Origin: Opitutia bacterium
GTDB lineage: Bacteria > Verrucomicrobiota > Verrucomicrobiia > Opitutales > Opitutaceae
NCBI GenBank assembly: GCA_016217545.1
Contig: JACRHT010000012.1
Span: 248,001 to 312,000 of the forward strand
Direction: 5' to 3'
Length of the DNA: 64,000 nt
Made by a program: the position numbers and the translations under genes. Of this stretch, positions 9,186 through 17,348 are shown piece after piece. Position 1 is the stretch's first letter; each line of letters starts with the position of its first letter. The notes beneath the pieces are model-generated. The model searched no databases. It saw only the letters and a program-made list of their open reading frames with translations, and was not told where the DNA came from.

Positions 9186-9860
9186 ATGTCCAACCTCATC
9201 CATCTTTGGGGCATCTTCCTCGGCACCGTCGTCGGCCTGCTGCCGCTGATCAATCCGCTGGCGGCGGCGCCGACATTCCTCGCGATCACCGAAGGCGACA
9301 CGGAGCAACGGCGCCGCGAGCAGGCGTTCAAGGGCTGCCTCTACATGGTGGGCATCCTCGTGAGCTTCCTCGTGGGTGGCACGTTCATCATGAATTTCTT
9401 CGGCATCTCGATCCCGGGCCTGCGCATCGCGGGCGGGATCATGCTGACCGGCATCGGCATGAACATGCTGGCGACGCACCGCACGACCGACGACGAGAAG
9501 GAGGAGCGGGAAGCCGCCCGCAAGAAAATGGACGTGTCCTTCTCGCCACTGGCGATGCCCATGCTCGCGGGCCCGGGCTCGATCGCGGTGACGCTCGGGT
9601 TCACGTCGCTCGCGACGCATCCGATCGACTACGTGGCGATCATCGCCGGCATCGGTGTGGTGGCGTTCATCACGTGGGTGACGCTGCGGCTTTCGGGCAA
9701 GATCGTGACGTTCATCGGCGTCGTCGGCGTGAACGCGATGACGAAGATCATGGGTTTCCTGATCATGTGCATCGGCGTGCAATTCGTGGTGAACGGCATC
9801 CTTGGCATCGCGACGGATCCGGAAGTGTTGCGCGGGATCAAGCATACGCTGTCGCACTGA
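9186..9860 (+). CDS. MarC family membrane protein
   Basis: 224 residues with six membrane segments, the MarC/UPF0056 family. Typical features are LLPLINPLAAAPTFLAIT in the first segment, FFGISIPGLRIAGGIMLTGIG, and MPMLAGPGSIAVTLG in the middle. The family was once linked to multiple antibiotic resistance, but the function is unproven. It follows the dihydrouridine synthase after 51 bases and may be cotranscribed. Confidence 0.92.
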   Translation: MSNLIHLWGIFLGTVVGLLPLINPLAAAPTFLAITEGDTEQRRREQAFKGCLYMVGILVSFLVGGTFIMNFFGISIPGLRIAGGIMLTGIGMNMLATHRTTDDEKEEREAARKKMDVSFSPLAMPMLAGPGSIAVTLGFTSLATHPIDYVAIIAGIGVVAFITWVTLRLSGKIVTFIGVVGVNAMTKIMGFLIMCIGVQFVVNGILGIATDPEVLRGIKHTLSH

Positions 9861-9890
9861 AGCGCGCCGGCGAACGACGCGCGCGGTGCG

Positions 9891-9922
9891 CAAAAGAAAA
9901 GCCCCGGCGTGCGGCCGGGGCT
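9891..9922 (-). terminator. Intrinsic terminator of TonB-dependent receptor 1
   Basis: AGCCCCGGC at 9900-9908 pairs with GCCGGGGCT at 9914-9922. On the minus strand it is followed by TTTCTTTTG. It lies 33 bases beyond the receptor stop, between the convergent MarC and receptor genes. Confidence 0.8.
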
Positions 9923-9955
9923 TGAAGGAGGAGGAGGCGCAAGGCGCGCCGGCGG

Positions 9956-12805
9956 TCAGAATTTTTTTGTGAGCTGGGCGTAGACGAAGCGGCCGCGGTT
10001 GCTGTGCGTCGTGACGTCATAGCTGTCGTTGAAGGCGCCCGCGGCGAAGGGCGCGGACTCGTCGGTGACGTTGGCGGCGCCGAGGCGGAGCGTGGTATCG
10101 GCCAGCCACTTTCTCCAACCAGCGCCACCGGTGAAATCGTGCTGCACCTGGACGTCGAGGGTGGTCCAAGGCTCGATGTAGCGGATGGCGTTGCCCTGAG
10201 TGAAGGCGGGGTTGTCCTGGAGTTTGCTGATGTGGTTGGCCGTGACGACCGCGGCCCAGGAGCCTTTTTCCCAGAGCAGCGAGAAGTAGCCTTTGTGGCG
10301 CGGGATGGAGCCGGGGGAGATGGCGTTCTGTTGGACGTCGATGAAGGTGCCGAGGAAGCTCTGCTTCGGAGCGCCCGGATTGGGCGTGAGCGTCCAGGTG
10401 AGCGCGGTGTTCCATTCGGCTTTGGTGGTGAACTTGCCCCAATCGCCGCGGGGCCAGACGTAGGTGACGGCCCACTCCACGCCGGTGGTCTCGCGCGCAG
10501 AGATGTTGAACTGGGTGGAGTTGATGGTGGTGACGCTGCCGGTGACGGGATCGCGCACGATGAGGTTGGCGAAGGGCGCGTTCGGGTTGATCGTGGCGGC
10601 GTTGCCGCGGACGAAGCCGGAGCCCTGGCCGGCGGCATTGACGTTGAGGATGAACTGCGAGCCCTCGCCGACGAGGCCGTTGATGGTGCCGTAGTAGTAG
10701 TCGACGGTCACGCTGAGGCCGTGGATCTTCTTCGGCGACCAGACGAAGCCGGCGGAGTAGGTGGTGGATTCCTCGGGGGAGAGCTGGGCGTTGCCGCCGG
10801 TGGTGATCTGCGTCTGGTTCGGGATGGCGAAGCCGAGAGGATCGACGAGCGAGGGGAACGAAGTGCCGGGCGCGCCGAAGAGCTGGCTGAGACTCGGCAG
10901 GCGGAAGCCGGTGCCCCAGGTGCCGCGAACGAGCAACTCGTCGGTGGGCTGCCATTGGAGGCCGAGCTTGGGATTGTGCGCGGTGAAGCTGCGGCCGATC
11001 TGGGCGCCGGTGGTGCCGTTCTGGAAGCCCTCGACGGTCTGGTAGTCGTAGCGGCCTTCGAGCTGGAGCTTGAGCGAGCGCACGAGGGGGATTTTCTGGT
11101 GCTCGCCCACGATGGGAACGTGCAGCGCGGCGAAGGCGCCGGTGCCGTAGGCGCGGGAGATGGAGGGGTTGGAGCCGTTCAGGCCGAGCAGGTCGCCGGT
11201 GAAGAAGATGGGCTCGGGAAGGTTGGCGAGGTCCACGCGATAGTAGTCGGCGCCGAAGCCGAGTTTCACGTCGCCGCTGGGGAGGGAAAAGGCGGAGCCG
11301 TTGGCGGAGAAATCGAAGCCGCGATTCTGGCTGTTGATATCGGTGCGGCCTTTGGCGGCGGATTCGGCGAGGGCCTTGCGGTTGTCGAAGGCGACTCCGG
11401 TCGGACCGACTCCGGCGACGTCGTCGAGCGCCCAGGGGTTGTAGGCACCGCTGAGGATGCGCTGCACGAGGGCGGCGCGGCTGGGGGCGCCGCTCTGGTC
11501 AACATCGCGGGCGAAGGCGTCGTAGATGTAGTTGAGGCTCCAGTTCCAATCCTGGCCGAAGTGGCCGTTGAAGCCGCCGTGGGCTTCGTAGGAGTCGCGG
11601 ATGTTGGTCTGGAGTCTGGGTCCGAGGGTGATGGTGCGGAAGGGCACGGTGCCGTTGGTGAGCGCGCCGGGCGAGGTGGCGTTGTCCGCGATGAAGAAGC
11701 CGACCGGGATGTGCGGGCTGAGGCGGGCGGCGGTGCGCAGCGCGGTGCCGGCGGAGCCGCCGGTGGGCATGGGCGAGGGCGCGAGACCGTTGAGGAACTC
11801 GTCGTGGGCGTAGAGCAGGTAGGCGTAGAATTCGACCTGCTCGTTGAAGAGCTTCTGGTTGAGGCGCGCGTAGAGGTTGCGGCGTTTCTGCTCGGGGATG
11901 GAGGGCGTGAAGCGGCGGAAATTCAGCATCTGGTTCGACGTGGCCGAGTTCGTGTCCATGGGGATGAAGTCGGCGGCGCTGAGGCCGATGGTCTTGCCGG
12001 GGGCGAGGACGAGGTCCTGCACGGGGGCGGTGGCGCTGCCGACACGGGCGGTGGCGCGACCGGAGAAGGAGGGGCTGCCGCCGTTGACGCCGCCGCGGAA
12101 ACGCTGGTCGGCCTGGTCGGAGGGCTCGCGATCGATGCCGTGGAGGGCGTTGCGCGAGTAGGATTCGACGGCGACGACGACGTTGGTCTTGCCGAGCGTG
12201 TAGCCGGCGATGGCGCTGGCACGAATGACGCCGGCGTCCTTGTCGGTCGTGTTGCCGTAGTAGAAGTCGGCTTTGGCGCCCTCGTAGCGGTCGGTGAGCA
12301 TGACGTTGAACACACCGGAGAGGGCGTCGGAACCGTAGATGGAGCCGGCACCGTCCTTCACGACCTCGATGCGCTTGATGGCGATCTGGGGGATGAGATT
12401 GAAGTTCTGGTAGCTCTGCGTCTTTTTGCCGTCGAGGAGAGTGAGGGTGCCGGCGAGGCCGCGGAGATTGACGCCGGAGGAGCCGGTGCCGCCGTTGGTG
12501 CGCTGCTCGGTGGCGACGGAGCCGGTGTAGCCGGGCAGGTGACGCACGACTTCGATGGGGGTGGCAGCACCGAGGCGGGCCATCTCGGCTGGCGCATAGA
12601 TGGTGACGGGGGAAAAGGTCTCGCCCTCGGCCGTGGGAATGGCGGAACCGGTGACGACGAATTTATCGAGCTTGAAGGTTTCTTCCTCGGGGGCGGAGTT
12701 GTTTTGGGCGAGGAGGAGCCCGGGAAGGGCGAGCAGGGCGGCGAGCGCGCGGGTCCAACGGCGCGGGCGATCCGCATGCGAGGTGCTGGTGGATTGAGGG
12801 ATCAT
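9956..12805 (-). CDS. TonB-dependent outer-membrane receptor 1 (tandem paralogue)
   Basis: 949-residue outer-membrane active transporter. A signal peptide (about 1-35, RALAALLALPGLLLAQN) is followed by a TonB-box-like FKLDKFVVTGSAIP, a plug domain with IEVVRHLPG, NLRGLAGTLTLLDGKK and KRIEVVKDGAGSIYGSDAL, and a 22-strand beta-barrel ending in VYAQLTKKF with the C-terminal Phe expected for BAM recognition. ATG 12805 is chosen because the signal peptide starts there; frame upstream to 12856 is non-conserved. The substrate is unknown. It closely matches the next receptor (13209-16178) in leader and upstream DNA. The barrel ends with AAGAFNDSYDVTTHSNRGRF, also shared with the paralogue. Confidence 0.95.
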   Translation of the reverse strand: MIPQSTSTSHADRPRRWTRALAALLALPGLLLAQNNSAPEEETFKLDKFVVTGSAIPTAEGETFSPVTIYAPAEMARLGAATPIEVVRHLPGYTGSVATEQRTNGGTGSSGVNLRGLAGTLTLLDGKKTQSYQNFNLIPQIAIKRIEVVKDGAGSIYGSDALSGVFNVMLTDRYEGAKADFYYGNTTDKDAGVIRASAIAGYTLGKTNVVVAVESYSRNALHGIDREPSDQADQRFRGGVNGGSPSFSGRATARVGSATAPVQDLVLAPGKTIGLSAADFIPMDTNSATSNQMLNFRRFTPSIPEQKRRNLYARLNQKLFNEQVEFYAYLLYAHDEFLNGLAPSPMPTGGSAGTALRTAARLSPHIPVGFFIADNATSPGALTNGTVPFRTITLGPRLQTNIRDSYEAHGGFNGHFGQDWNWSLNYIYDAFARDVDQSGAPSRAALVQRILSGAYNPWALDDVAGVGPTGVAFDNRKALAESAAKGRTDINSQNRGFDFSANGSAFSLPSGDVKLGFGADYYRVDLANLPEPIFFTGDLLGLNGSNPSISRAYGTGAFAALHVPIVGEHQKIPLVRSLKLQLEGRYDYQTVEGFQNGTTGAQIGRSFTAHNPKLGLQWQPTDELLVRGTWGTGFRLPSLSQLFGAPGTSFPSLVDPLGFAIPNQTQITTGGNAQLSPEESTTYSAGFVWSPKKIHGLSVTVDYYYGTINGLVGEGSQFILNVNAAGQGSGFVRGNAATINPNAPFANLIVRDPVTGSVTTINSTQFNISARETTGVEWAVTYVWPRGDWGKFTTKAEWNTALTWTLTPNPGAPKQSFLGTFIDVQQNAISPGSIPRHKGYFSLLWEKGSWAAVVTANHISKLQDNPAFTQGNAIRYIEPWTTLDVQVQHDFTGGAGWRKWLADTTLRLGAANVTDESAPFAAGAFNDSYDVTTHSNRGRFVYAQLTKKF

Positions 12806-12942
12806 GGGTGATCTTAGGTTTGTCTGGTGTGATGCGCGGCGCGGTCGCCGGCGCATCGGAGTCGCGCGAGCAGGCCGGAAGGGACGGGCGCGGCAAGGGA
12901 GCGGCGACGTCTTCCTAGTCGCGCGCGCCGAGCTTCTAGCCC
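12701..12942. repeat. Duplicated leader and upstream segment, copy 1
   Basis: About 240 bases covering the receptor 1 signal-peptide coding start and its upstream region. Read side by side it matches 16074-16315 with scattered substitutions and few indels, including the ATG context and the CTAG-containing direct repeats. The match ends sharply just after the CTTCTAGCC sequence. Confidence 0.85.
12910..12939 (-). promoter_or_regulatory. Candidate LytTR-type direct repeat upstream of receptor 1
   Basis: On the minus strand CTAGAAGCT, 12 bases, then CTAGGAAGA. Two similar 9-base units with a 12-base spacer is the arrangement known for LytTR regulators such as AgrA and ComE. It lies about 105-135 bases before the receptor start. 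The link to the LytTR regulator at 16562-17341 is inference. Confidence 0.4.
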
Positions 12943-13140
12943 GCTACTTGATCCCGCCCGGTCGGGCGCACCGGTCGGGATTTCGCGGCTCTCAGCGGGA
13001 TCTTGCGCCTCGGCTCGTCGCTTTGCTCCACGCTGTTTTTCAGATGCGCCTTCGCCGACACACCCGCGTGGCTCGCCACCCTTCGCCTTGATCGAGCTGG
13101 GACTCAGGCTTCCACGGTGCCGAGGGGATGACTTGCCCTG
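12943..13140. other. Intergenic stretch upstream of receptor 1
   Basis: Beyond the duplicated segment, this stretch up to the receptor 2 terminator shows only short palindromic bits such as CCCGGTCGGGC near 12958. I see no gene. Part of it may hold the receptor 1 promoter. Confidence 0.5.
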
Positions 13141-13179
13141 CCTACAACAAAACGGCCCTGCCGGGAAAGTGGCAGGGCC
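13141..13179 (-). terminator. Intrinsic terminator of TonB-dependent receptor 2
   Basis: ACGGCCCTGCC at 13150-13160 pairs with GGCAGGGCCGT at 13169-13179 (11 base pairs, 8-base loop). On the minus strand TTTTGTTGT follows. It lies 30 bases after the receptor 2 stop. Confidence 0.88.
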
Positions 13180-13208
13180 GTGAAACGGTTCAGGTTTCCG
13201 TCAGGAGA

Positions 13209-16178
13209 TCAGAATTCCTTGCGGAGCTGGAGATACACGAAGCGCCCGATGTTATTGTGGGTGCGCGTGTCGTAGCTGTCGTTGAACGCGCCCGCGGCGA
13301 ATGGGGCGAGTTTGTCGAACACGTTCGTGGCGCCGAGGGTGACGGTCAGGCCTTTGAGCACGAGGTTGTCGCTCTTGAAGGCGTAGCTCGTCTGCATGTC
13401 CACGGTGTTGAACGAGCCGATGCGGCGGTAGCCGCCGACCTTGGGCTCGACCGAAGCGGGCGCGCTAAGGAAGGCTTGATAGATGGGATCGGTGAAGCGG
13501 TTGGCTCCGGCGTTGAAGAAGGCCTGCATCTTCGGGGTGAGCACGAAGAGCGGATCATCTTGGTAGGACTGGATGTAGTTGAACGTGACGTTGGTCGTCC
13601 AGTTGTGCCACTGCCAGTTGGTGGAGAAATTGCCTTTCCAGCGCGGAATCGAGCCGGGGGAGAGCGGGTCGCCGACGGTGCTGACGAACTTGCCGAGGTA
13701 GCTCTCGGTCGGGAGGCCGGGGCCGGCGTTCTGGTCGAACTTGAGGAACTGGTTGGCTGCGGCGGTGAACTTAAAGCGACCCCAGTTCTGCGCGTTGTAG
13801 GCGTAGGTGGCGGTGTATTCCATGCCCTGGACCTTGCGGGAGCCGATATTGAGGAAGTCGGACAGGACGGCGCCGCGCTGCGAGATACCGAAGGCGGAGG
13901 AGAACGAGCCGTTGCTGTTGAGGCCGCCGGCACCGTTGCGGCGGATCAGGCTGGCGAAGGGCGCATTCGGGTTGATGGTGGCGGCATTGCCGGGCACGAA
14001 GCCGGGCCCTTGGCCGGCGGCATTGGCTGCGAGGATGGCTCGGGCGTTGTTCGCCACGATGCCGGAGACGTCGATGGCGTAGAAGTCCGCCGAGAAGCTG
14101 AAGTTCTTCACGAGTCCCTTGGGCGTGCCAACCAGGCCGACAGAGAAGGCCTTGGAGGTGGCGGGCTGCAGGTCGGGATTCGCACGCACGACGACGGTCG
14201 TCTGGGCGCTGTAGGGGAAGCCGAGCGGGTCCACCAGCGTCGGGTTGTTCTGGGCGGGCGAACCGAAGGCAGAGTTCGGATTGGGAGCGAGGAAGCCCTT
14301 GCTCCAGCTGGCGCGCACGAGGTAATCGGCCGTTGGCGCCCAGTGCAGGTTCACGCTGGGGTTCACCTTCTTGTAGGTGCGGAAGCTGGTGCCGTTGCCG
14401 GCCTCCTGATCTTCGCGGCGGGCGATGGCGCCGAGCGAGAGGCTGTGGAGCCAATCGCGGCGGTTGCTGTCGCCGAAAATCGGAACCTTCACTTCGACAA
14501 ACTCCGACTTGCTGGTGAGCTGGTTGTAGCTGTCCGTGAGGGAATTCAGGCCGAGCGCGCTACCGGAGGCGTAGAGGTCGTCGTAGTCGCTGGTGTTCTT
14601 GTTGGTGTAGACCTCGTAGCCCGCGGCGATGCCGAGATCTCCCGCCGGCAGCTCCGCGAGCGAACCGGTGACGCGGAAATCGTAGAAGCGATTGCGCACG
14701 GGCGCGTAGAGACGGGCGTGGGTCTCGGCGAGCTTGAGCGCCGTGGCGTTGTCCCAAGCGTAGGTGGTGCCGCCGATGGTGGCGGTGCCCTTGGAAAAGG
14801 CGGAGGCGAAGGGATTGAAGCGCCCGGCCTGGATCTCGGCGTCGAGGATCGGGAGCGACGGCACGCCGGCGTCGGTCTGGACGTAGTCCTCGCGCTCGAC
14901 GGTCATCGCGGCTTCCCAAGACCACTTGCTGGTAATCGCGCCGCGCAGGCCGACCTGCCACCGGTAGTCGGTGTAAACCTGCTCGTTGGTGCGGTTGCCC
15001 AGCTCGACGGAACGGTAGCGGAAGAAGTCTCCGGCCGCCGCATCGAGGATCCCTTGATTGAAAGGGCCAAAGGTCGTGACGGCACCGGCGGCGGCGCCGG
15101 CCGGATCGGCGGAGAGCGCGAAGGGTGACGGGGCGAGGCCGTTCTCCGTGCGCAGGCGCGAGTAGAGGAAGCCGCCGAAGAGCTTCAGCTTGTCGCCCAT
15201 GATATCGTGCTCGATGTTGACCATGAAAGATTCGCGGGACTGGCCCGGAGCGGAGGGCGAGAATTGCCGGAAATTGAACAGCTGGTTCGAGCTGAAGGTA
15301 TTCGTGTCGAACGGAATGAAGTCCGCCGCCGTGGCCAGGCCTCCGGCGGGAAAATCCGGCCGCAACACGCGCGGCGTGCCGCCGCCGTTGATCGCGACCG
15401 CGCCGGCGAAGGTGGGCGAGCCTCCGTTGGTGCCGCCACGGACGCGGTTGTCCGACACGGCGCTGTTGGGGCGCTGGGAGGAGTAGATGGTGCGGTTCTT
15501 GAAGATCGAGCCGGTGGCGATGATGCTCGTCTTCTCCGTGGCAGCACCGGTGGCGAAGGAAACCTGATAGGTCTCACGGGAGCCGGGCGTGCGGGTGGCG
15601 CCGCCGAAGGTAGCGTTGAGCACCGAGCCGGTGTAGTTCTTCTTCAGGATCACGTTCACGGCGCCGCCGATGGCCGCGGAGCCGTAGATGACGCCCGCGC
15701 CATCGCGGAGCACCTCGATGCGCTCAACGGCCTCGATGGGAAGCAGCTGGATGTTGGCGAACTGGAGCGTGACGCGGCCGTTGATGAGCACGAGCGTCTG
15801 GCCGTTGCCGAGGCCGCGGAGGCTGACTGCGGTCGCGCCGGTGCCGCCGTTGGAGTCGTTCTCGTTCGAGCCTGGATTGCCGACGAAAGACGGCAAACTA
15901 CGGAGCGCTTGAATGGGCGTGAAGGCGCCGGTCGCGCGAATCTCGGCTTCGGTGAAGACGGCCACGGGGCCGACCGGTTCGGAGCTGGCCTGCGGGATGA
16001 AAGAACCGGTGACGACGAATTTATCGAGCTTGAGGGTCTCCTCTTTTTTGGCGGCTGAGTCGTCGCCGGAGGTGTTTTGAGCGAGGAGCAGTCCGGGGAG
16101 GGCGAGCAGGGCGGCGAGCGCGCCGGTCCAACGGCGCGGGCGATCCGCTTGCGGGGTGCTGGTGGATTGAGGGATCAT
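13209..16178 (-). CDS. TonB-dependent outer-membrane receptor 2 (tandem paralogue)
   Basis: 989-residue receptor. The signal peptide and TonB-box region (LKLDKFVVTGSFIP) are nearly those of receptor 1. The plug has VSLRGLGNGQTLVLINGR and VERIEVLRDGAGVIYGSAAIGG; the barrel ends with YLQLRKEF. ATG 16178 heads the conserved MIPQSTST leader; the open frame upstream to 16493 is non-conserved and crosses the regulatory region. Middle barrel regions differ strongly from receptor 1, so the two copies probably take different ligands. It has its own terminator and probably its own promoter. Confidence 0.95.
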   Translation of the reverse strand: MIPQSTSTPQADRPRRWTGALAALLALPGLLLAQNTSGDDSAAKKEETLKLDKFVVTGSFIPQASSEPVGPVAVFTEAEIRATGAFTPIQALRSLPSFVGNPGSNENDSNGGTGATAVSLRGLGNGQTLVLINGRVTLQFANIQLLPIEAVERIEVLRDGAGVIYGSAAIGGAVNVILKKNYTGSVLNATFGGATRTPGSRETYQVSFATGAATEKTSIIATGSIFKNRTIYSSQRPNSAVSDNRVRGGTNGGSPTFAGAVAINGGGTPRVLRPDFPAGGLATAADFIPFDTNTFSSNQLFNFRQFSPSAPGQSRESFMVNIEHDIMGDKLKLFGGFLYSRLRTENGLAPSPFALSADPAGAAAGAVTTFGPFNQGILDAAAGDFFRYRSVELGNRTNEQVYTDYRWQVGLRGAITSKWSWEAAMTVEREDYVQTDAGVPSLPILDAEIQAGRFNPFASAFSKGTATIGGTTYAWDNATALKLAETHARLYAPVRNRFYDFRVTGSLAELPAGDLGIAAGYEVYTNKNTSDYDDLYASGSALGLNSLTDSYNQLTSKSEFVEVKVPIFGDSNRRDWLHSLSLGAIARREDQEAGNGTSFRTYKKVNPSVNLHWAPTADYLVRASWSKGFLAPNPNSAFGSPAQNNPTLVDPLGFPYSAQTTVVVRANPDLQPATSKAFSVGLVGTPKGLVKNFSFSADFYAIDVSGIVANNARAILAANAAGQGPGFVPGNAATINPNAPFASLIRRNGAGGLNSNGSFSSAFGISQRGAVLSDFLNIGSRKVQGMEYTATYAYNAQNWGRFKFTAAANQFLKFDQNAGPGLPTESYLGKFVSTVGDPLSPGSIPRWKGNFSTNWQWHNWTTNVTFNYIQSYQDDPLFVLTPKMQAFFNAGANRFTDPIYQAFLSAPASVEPKVGGYRRIGSFNTVDMQTSYAFKSDNLVLKGLTVTLGATNVFDKLAPFAAGAFNDSYDTRTHNNIGRFVYLQLRKEF

Positions 16179-16315
16179 GGGTGATCTTGGGTTTGTCTGG
16201 TGTGATGCGTGGCGCGGCCGCCAGCGTATCGGAATCGCGCGAGCAGGACGAAAGGGGGGGGCGCGACAAGGGAGCGGCGACGTCTTCCTAGTCGCGCGCG
16301 CCAAGCTTCTAGCCT
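16074..16315. repeat. Duplicated leader and upstream segment, copy 2
   Basis: Partner of 12701-12942. It covers the receptor 2 leader codons and about 137 bases upstream. Sequence identity is high in both coding and non-coding parts, which points to duplication of gene plus promoter followed by divergence of the barrel. Confidence 0.85.
16283..16312 (-). promoter_or_regulatory. Candidate LytTR-type direct repeat upstream of receptor 2
   Basis: Minus strand CTAGAAGCT, 12-base spacer, CTAGGAAGA; identical half-sites to the copy at 12910-12939 with one change in the spacer. It is about 105-135 bases before the receptor 2 start. Because the two regions are duplicates, their agreement is not independent evidence. 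Confidence 0.4.
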
Positions 16316-16416
16316 GCGCCGGCCAGCCGGACGGCGTGGTTGAGCAGGCCGGGCAGACCGAGCAACGCCAAGGCGAGCCGCAGTCCCCGCCGCGCGGGCG
16401 TGTGGGTGTTGTGCAT
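16309..16416 (-). pseudogene. Remnant signal-peptide ORF of a TonB-receptor-like gene
   Basis: A 35-codon frame with ATG 16416 and TAG at 16311-16309. It starts MHNTHTPARRGLRLALALLG and continues with a hydrophobic leader, like the start of receptor 3 (MNHPHTSSRRALARAGALL). It stops just after the leader, inside the CTAG half-site upstream of receptor 2. Most likely it is the 5' relic of a receptor gene whose body was lost when receptor 2 was inserted or duplicated. A real leader peptide cannot be excluded. Confidence 0.5.
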
Positions 16417-16561
16417 GGGTTGCTGTGGGTGGGCACCTCGGCGTGGGCAGCCGGGGCGCGGCACCAGCAACGTGAGTCCAGCCGCGGCGGCAAAAGCGCG
16501 GCGACGCACGTCTAGCCGGATCGGGCGAACAACCAGCCGCCCGCCGCGAGACGGGTGCGGC

Positions 16562-17341
16562 CTACAGCAAGCGTTCCATGGCGCCGCGGTAACTGCGGCT
16601 GATGTTGAGCTTGGTGCCGTCGTCGAGTTCGAGCGGACGTCCCCACGCGGTCGTCGGCCACAGGCGCCGGACGAAGCTGAGGTTGACGATGCAGGATTTA
16701 TGGATGCGGACGAACTGGTCGGAGGACAGCTGCGCGAGGGCGTGGACGAGCGTCATGCGGGAGAGCAGCTTGCGCTGCGTGGTGTGCACGAGGATGTAGT
16801 CGCCCTGCGCCTCGATCCAGCGGATGTCGTGGTGGGCGACAAAGTGGTGCTCGCCGTCGACCTTGAGCACAAACATGGCGTCCTTGGCGGCCGGCGATCG
16901 GGCGCGCGTCATGGCTTGGTCGAAATGATCGAGCAGCGTGGCGACGGCGCGTTGGGCGGATTGCAGGAGGTCGCCCTGCAGGCGGCGTTTGGCGCGCTCG
17001 AGCGCCTGCGCGAAGCGCGAGTCGGAGAAGGGCTTCACGACGTAGTCCACGGCGTAGAGATCGAAGGCGCTGATCGCGTGCTCGTCGTAGGCGGTGACGA
17101 AAACCACCTCGGGGCGCTCGGCGGGCTTGAGCCGCTGCAGCGCCTCGAAGCCGGACATGATCGGCATGTGCACGTCGAGGAACACAAGCGCGGGGCGAAG
17201 GAGTTCGATCTGCTGGAGCGCGAGTTCGCCGTCGCTGGCTTCGCCAACCACTTCGATTTCCGGGTCGAGGGCGAGAAGATCGCGCACGGTGCGTCGTGCG
17301 ATGGTTTCATCGTCGACCACGAGGGTTCTGATCTTGTTCAT
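16562..17341 (-). CDS. LytTR-family response regulator
   Basis: 259 residues. A CheY-like receiver domain (1-120) has acidic residues DDE at 10-12, the phospho-acceptor D56 in FLDVHMPIMSG, T/S in FVTAYDEHA and the conserved lysine in VVKPFSD. A LytTR DNA-binding domain covers about 155-259 (DIRWIEAQGDYILVHT, FVRIHKSCIVNL). LytTR proteins bind paired 9-base direct repeats with about one helical turn of spacer. It starts 7 bases after the stop of the sensor kinase gene, forming a two-gene operon. Confidence 0.95.
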   Translation of the reverse strand: MNKIRTLVVDDETIARRTVRDLLALDPEIEVVGEASDGELALQQIELLRPALVFLDVHMPIMSGFEALQRLKPAERPEVVFVTAYDEHAISAFDLYAVDYVVKPFSDSRFAQALERAKRRLQGDLLQSAQRAVATLLDHFDQAMTRARSPAAKDAMFVLKVDGEHHFVAHHDIRWIEAQGDYILVHTTQRKLLSRMTLVHALAQLSSDQFVRIHKSCIVNLSFVRRLWPTTAWGRPLELDDGTKLNISRSYRGAMERLL

Positions 17342-17348
17342 GGGAGAA

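Noticed and set aside
10004-12811. 935-codon plus-strand open frame opposite receptor 1
   Set aside because: It mirrors the receptor codons on the other strand, with Gly/Val/Glu/Asp-rich low-complexity translation and no domain; expected in GC-rich DNA. The same holds for the long antisense frames at 13128-15128, 19036-21771, 28401-30383 and 36866-39655.
16178-16493. N-terminal extension of receptor 2 to 16493
   Set aside because: It would place 105 non-conserved residues before a clear signal peptide and run through the regulatory repeats.
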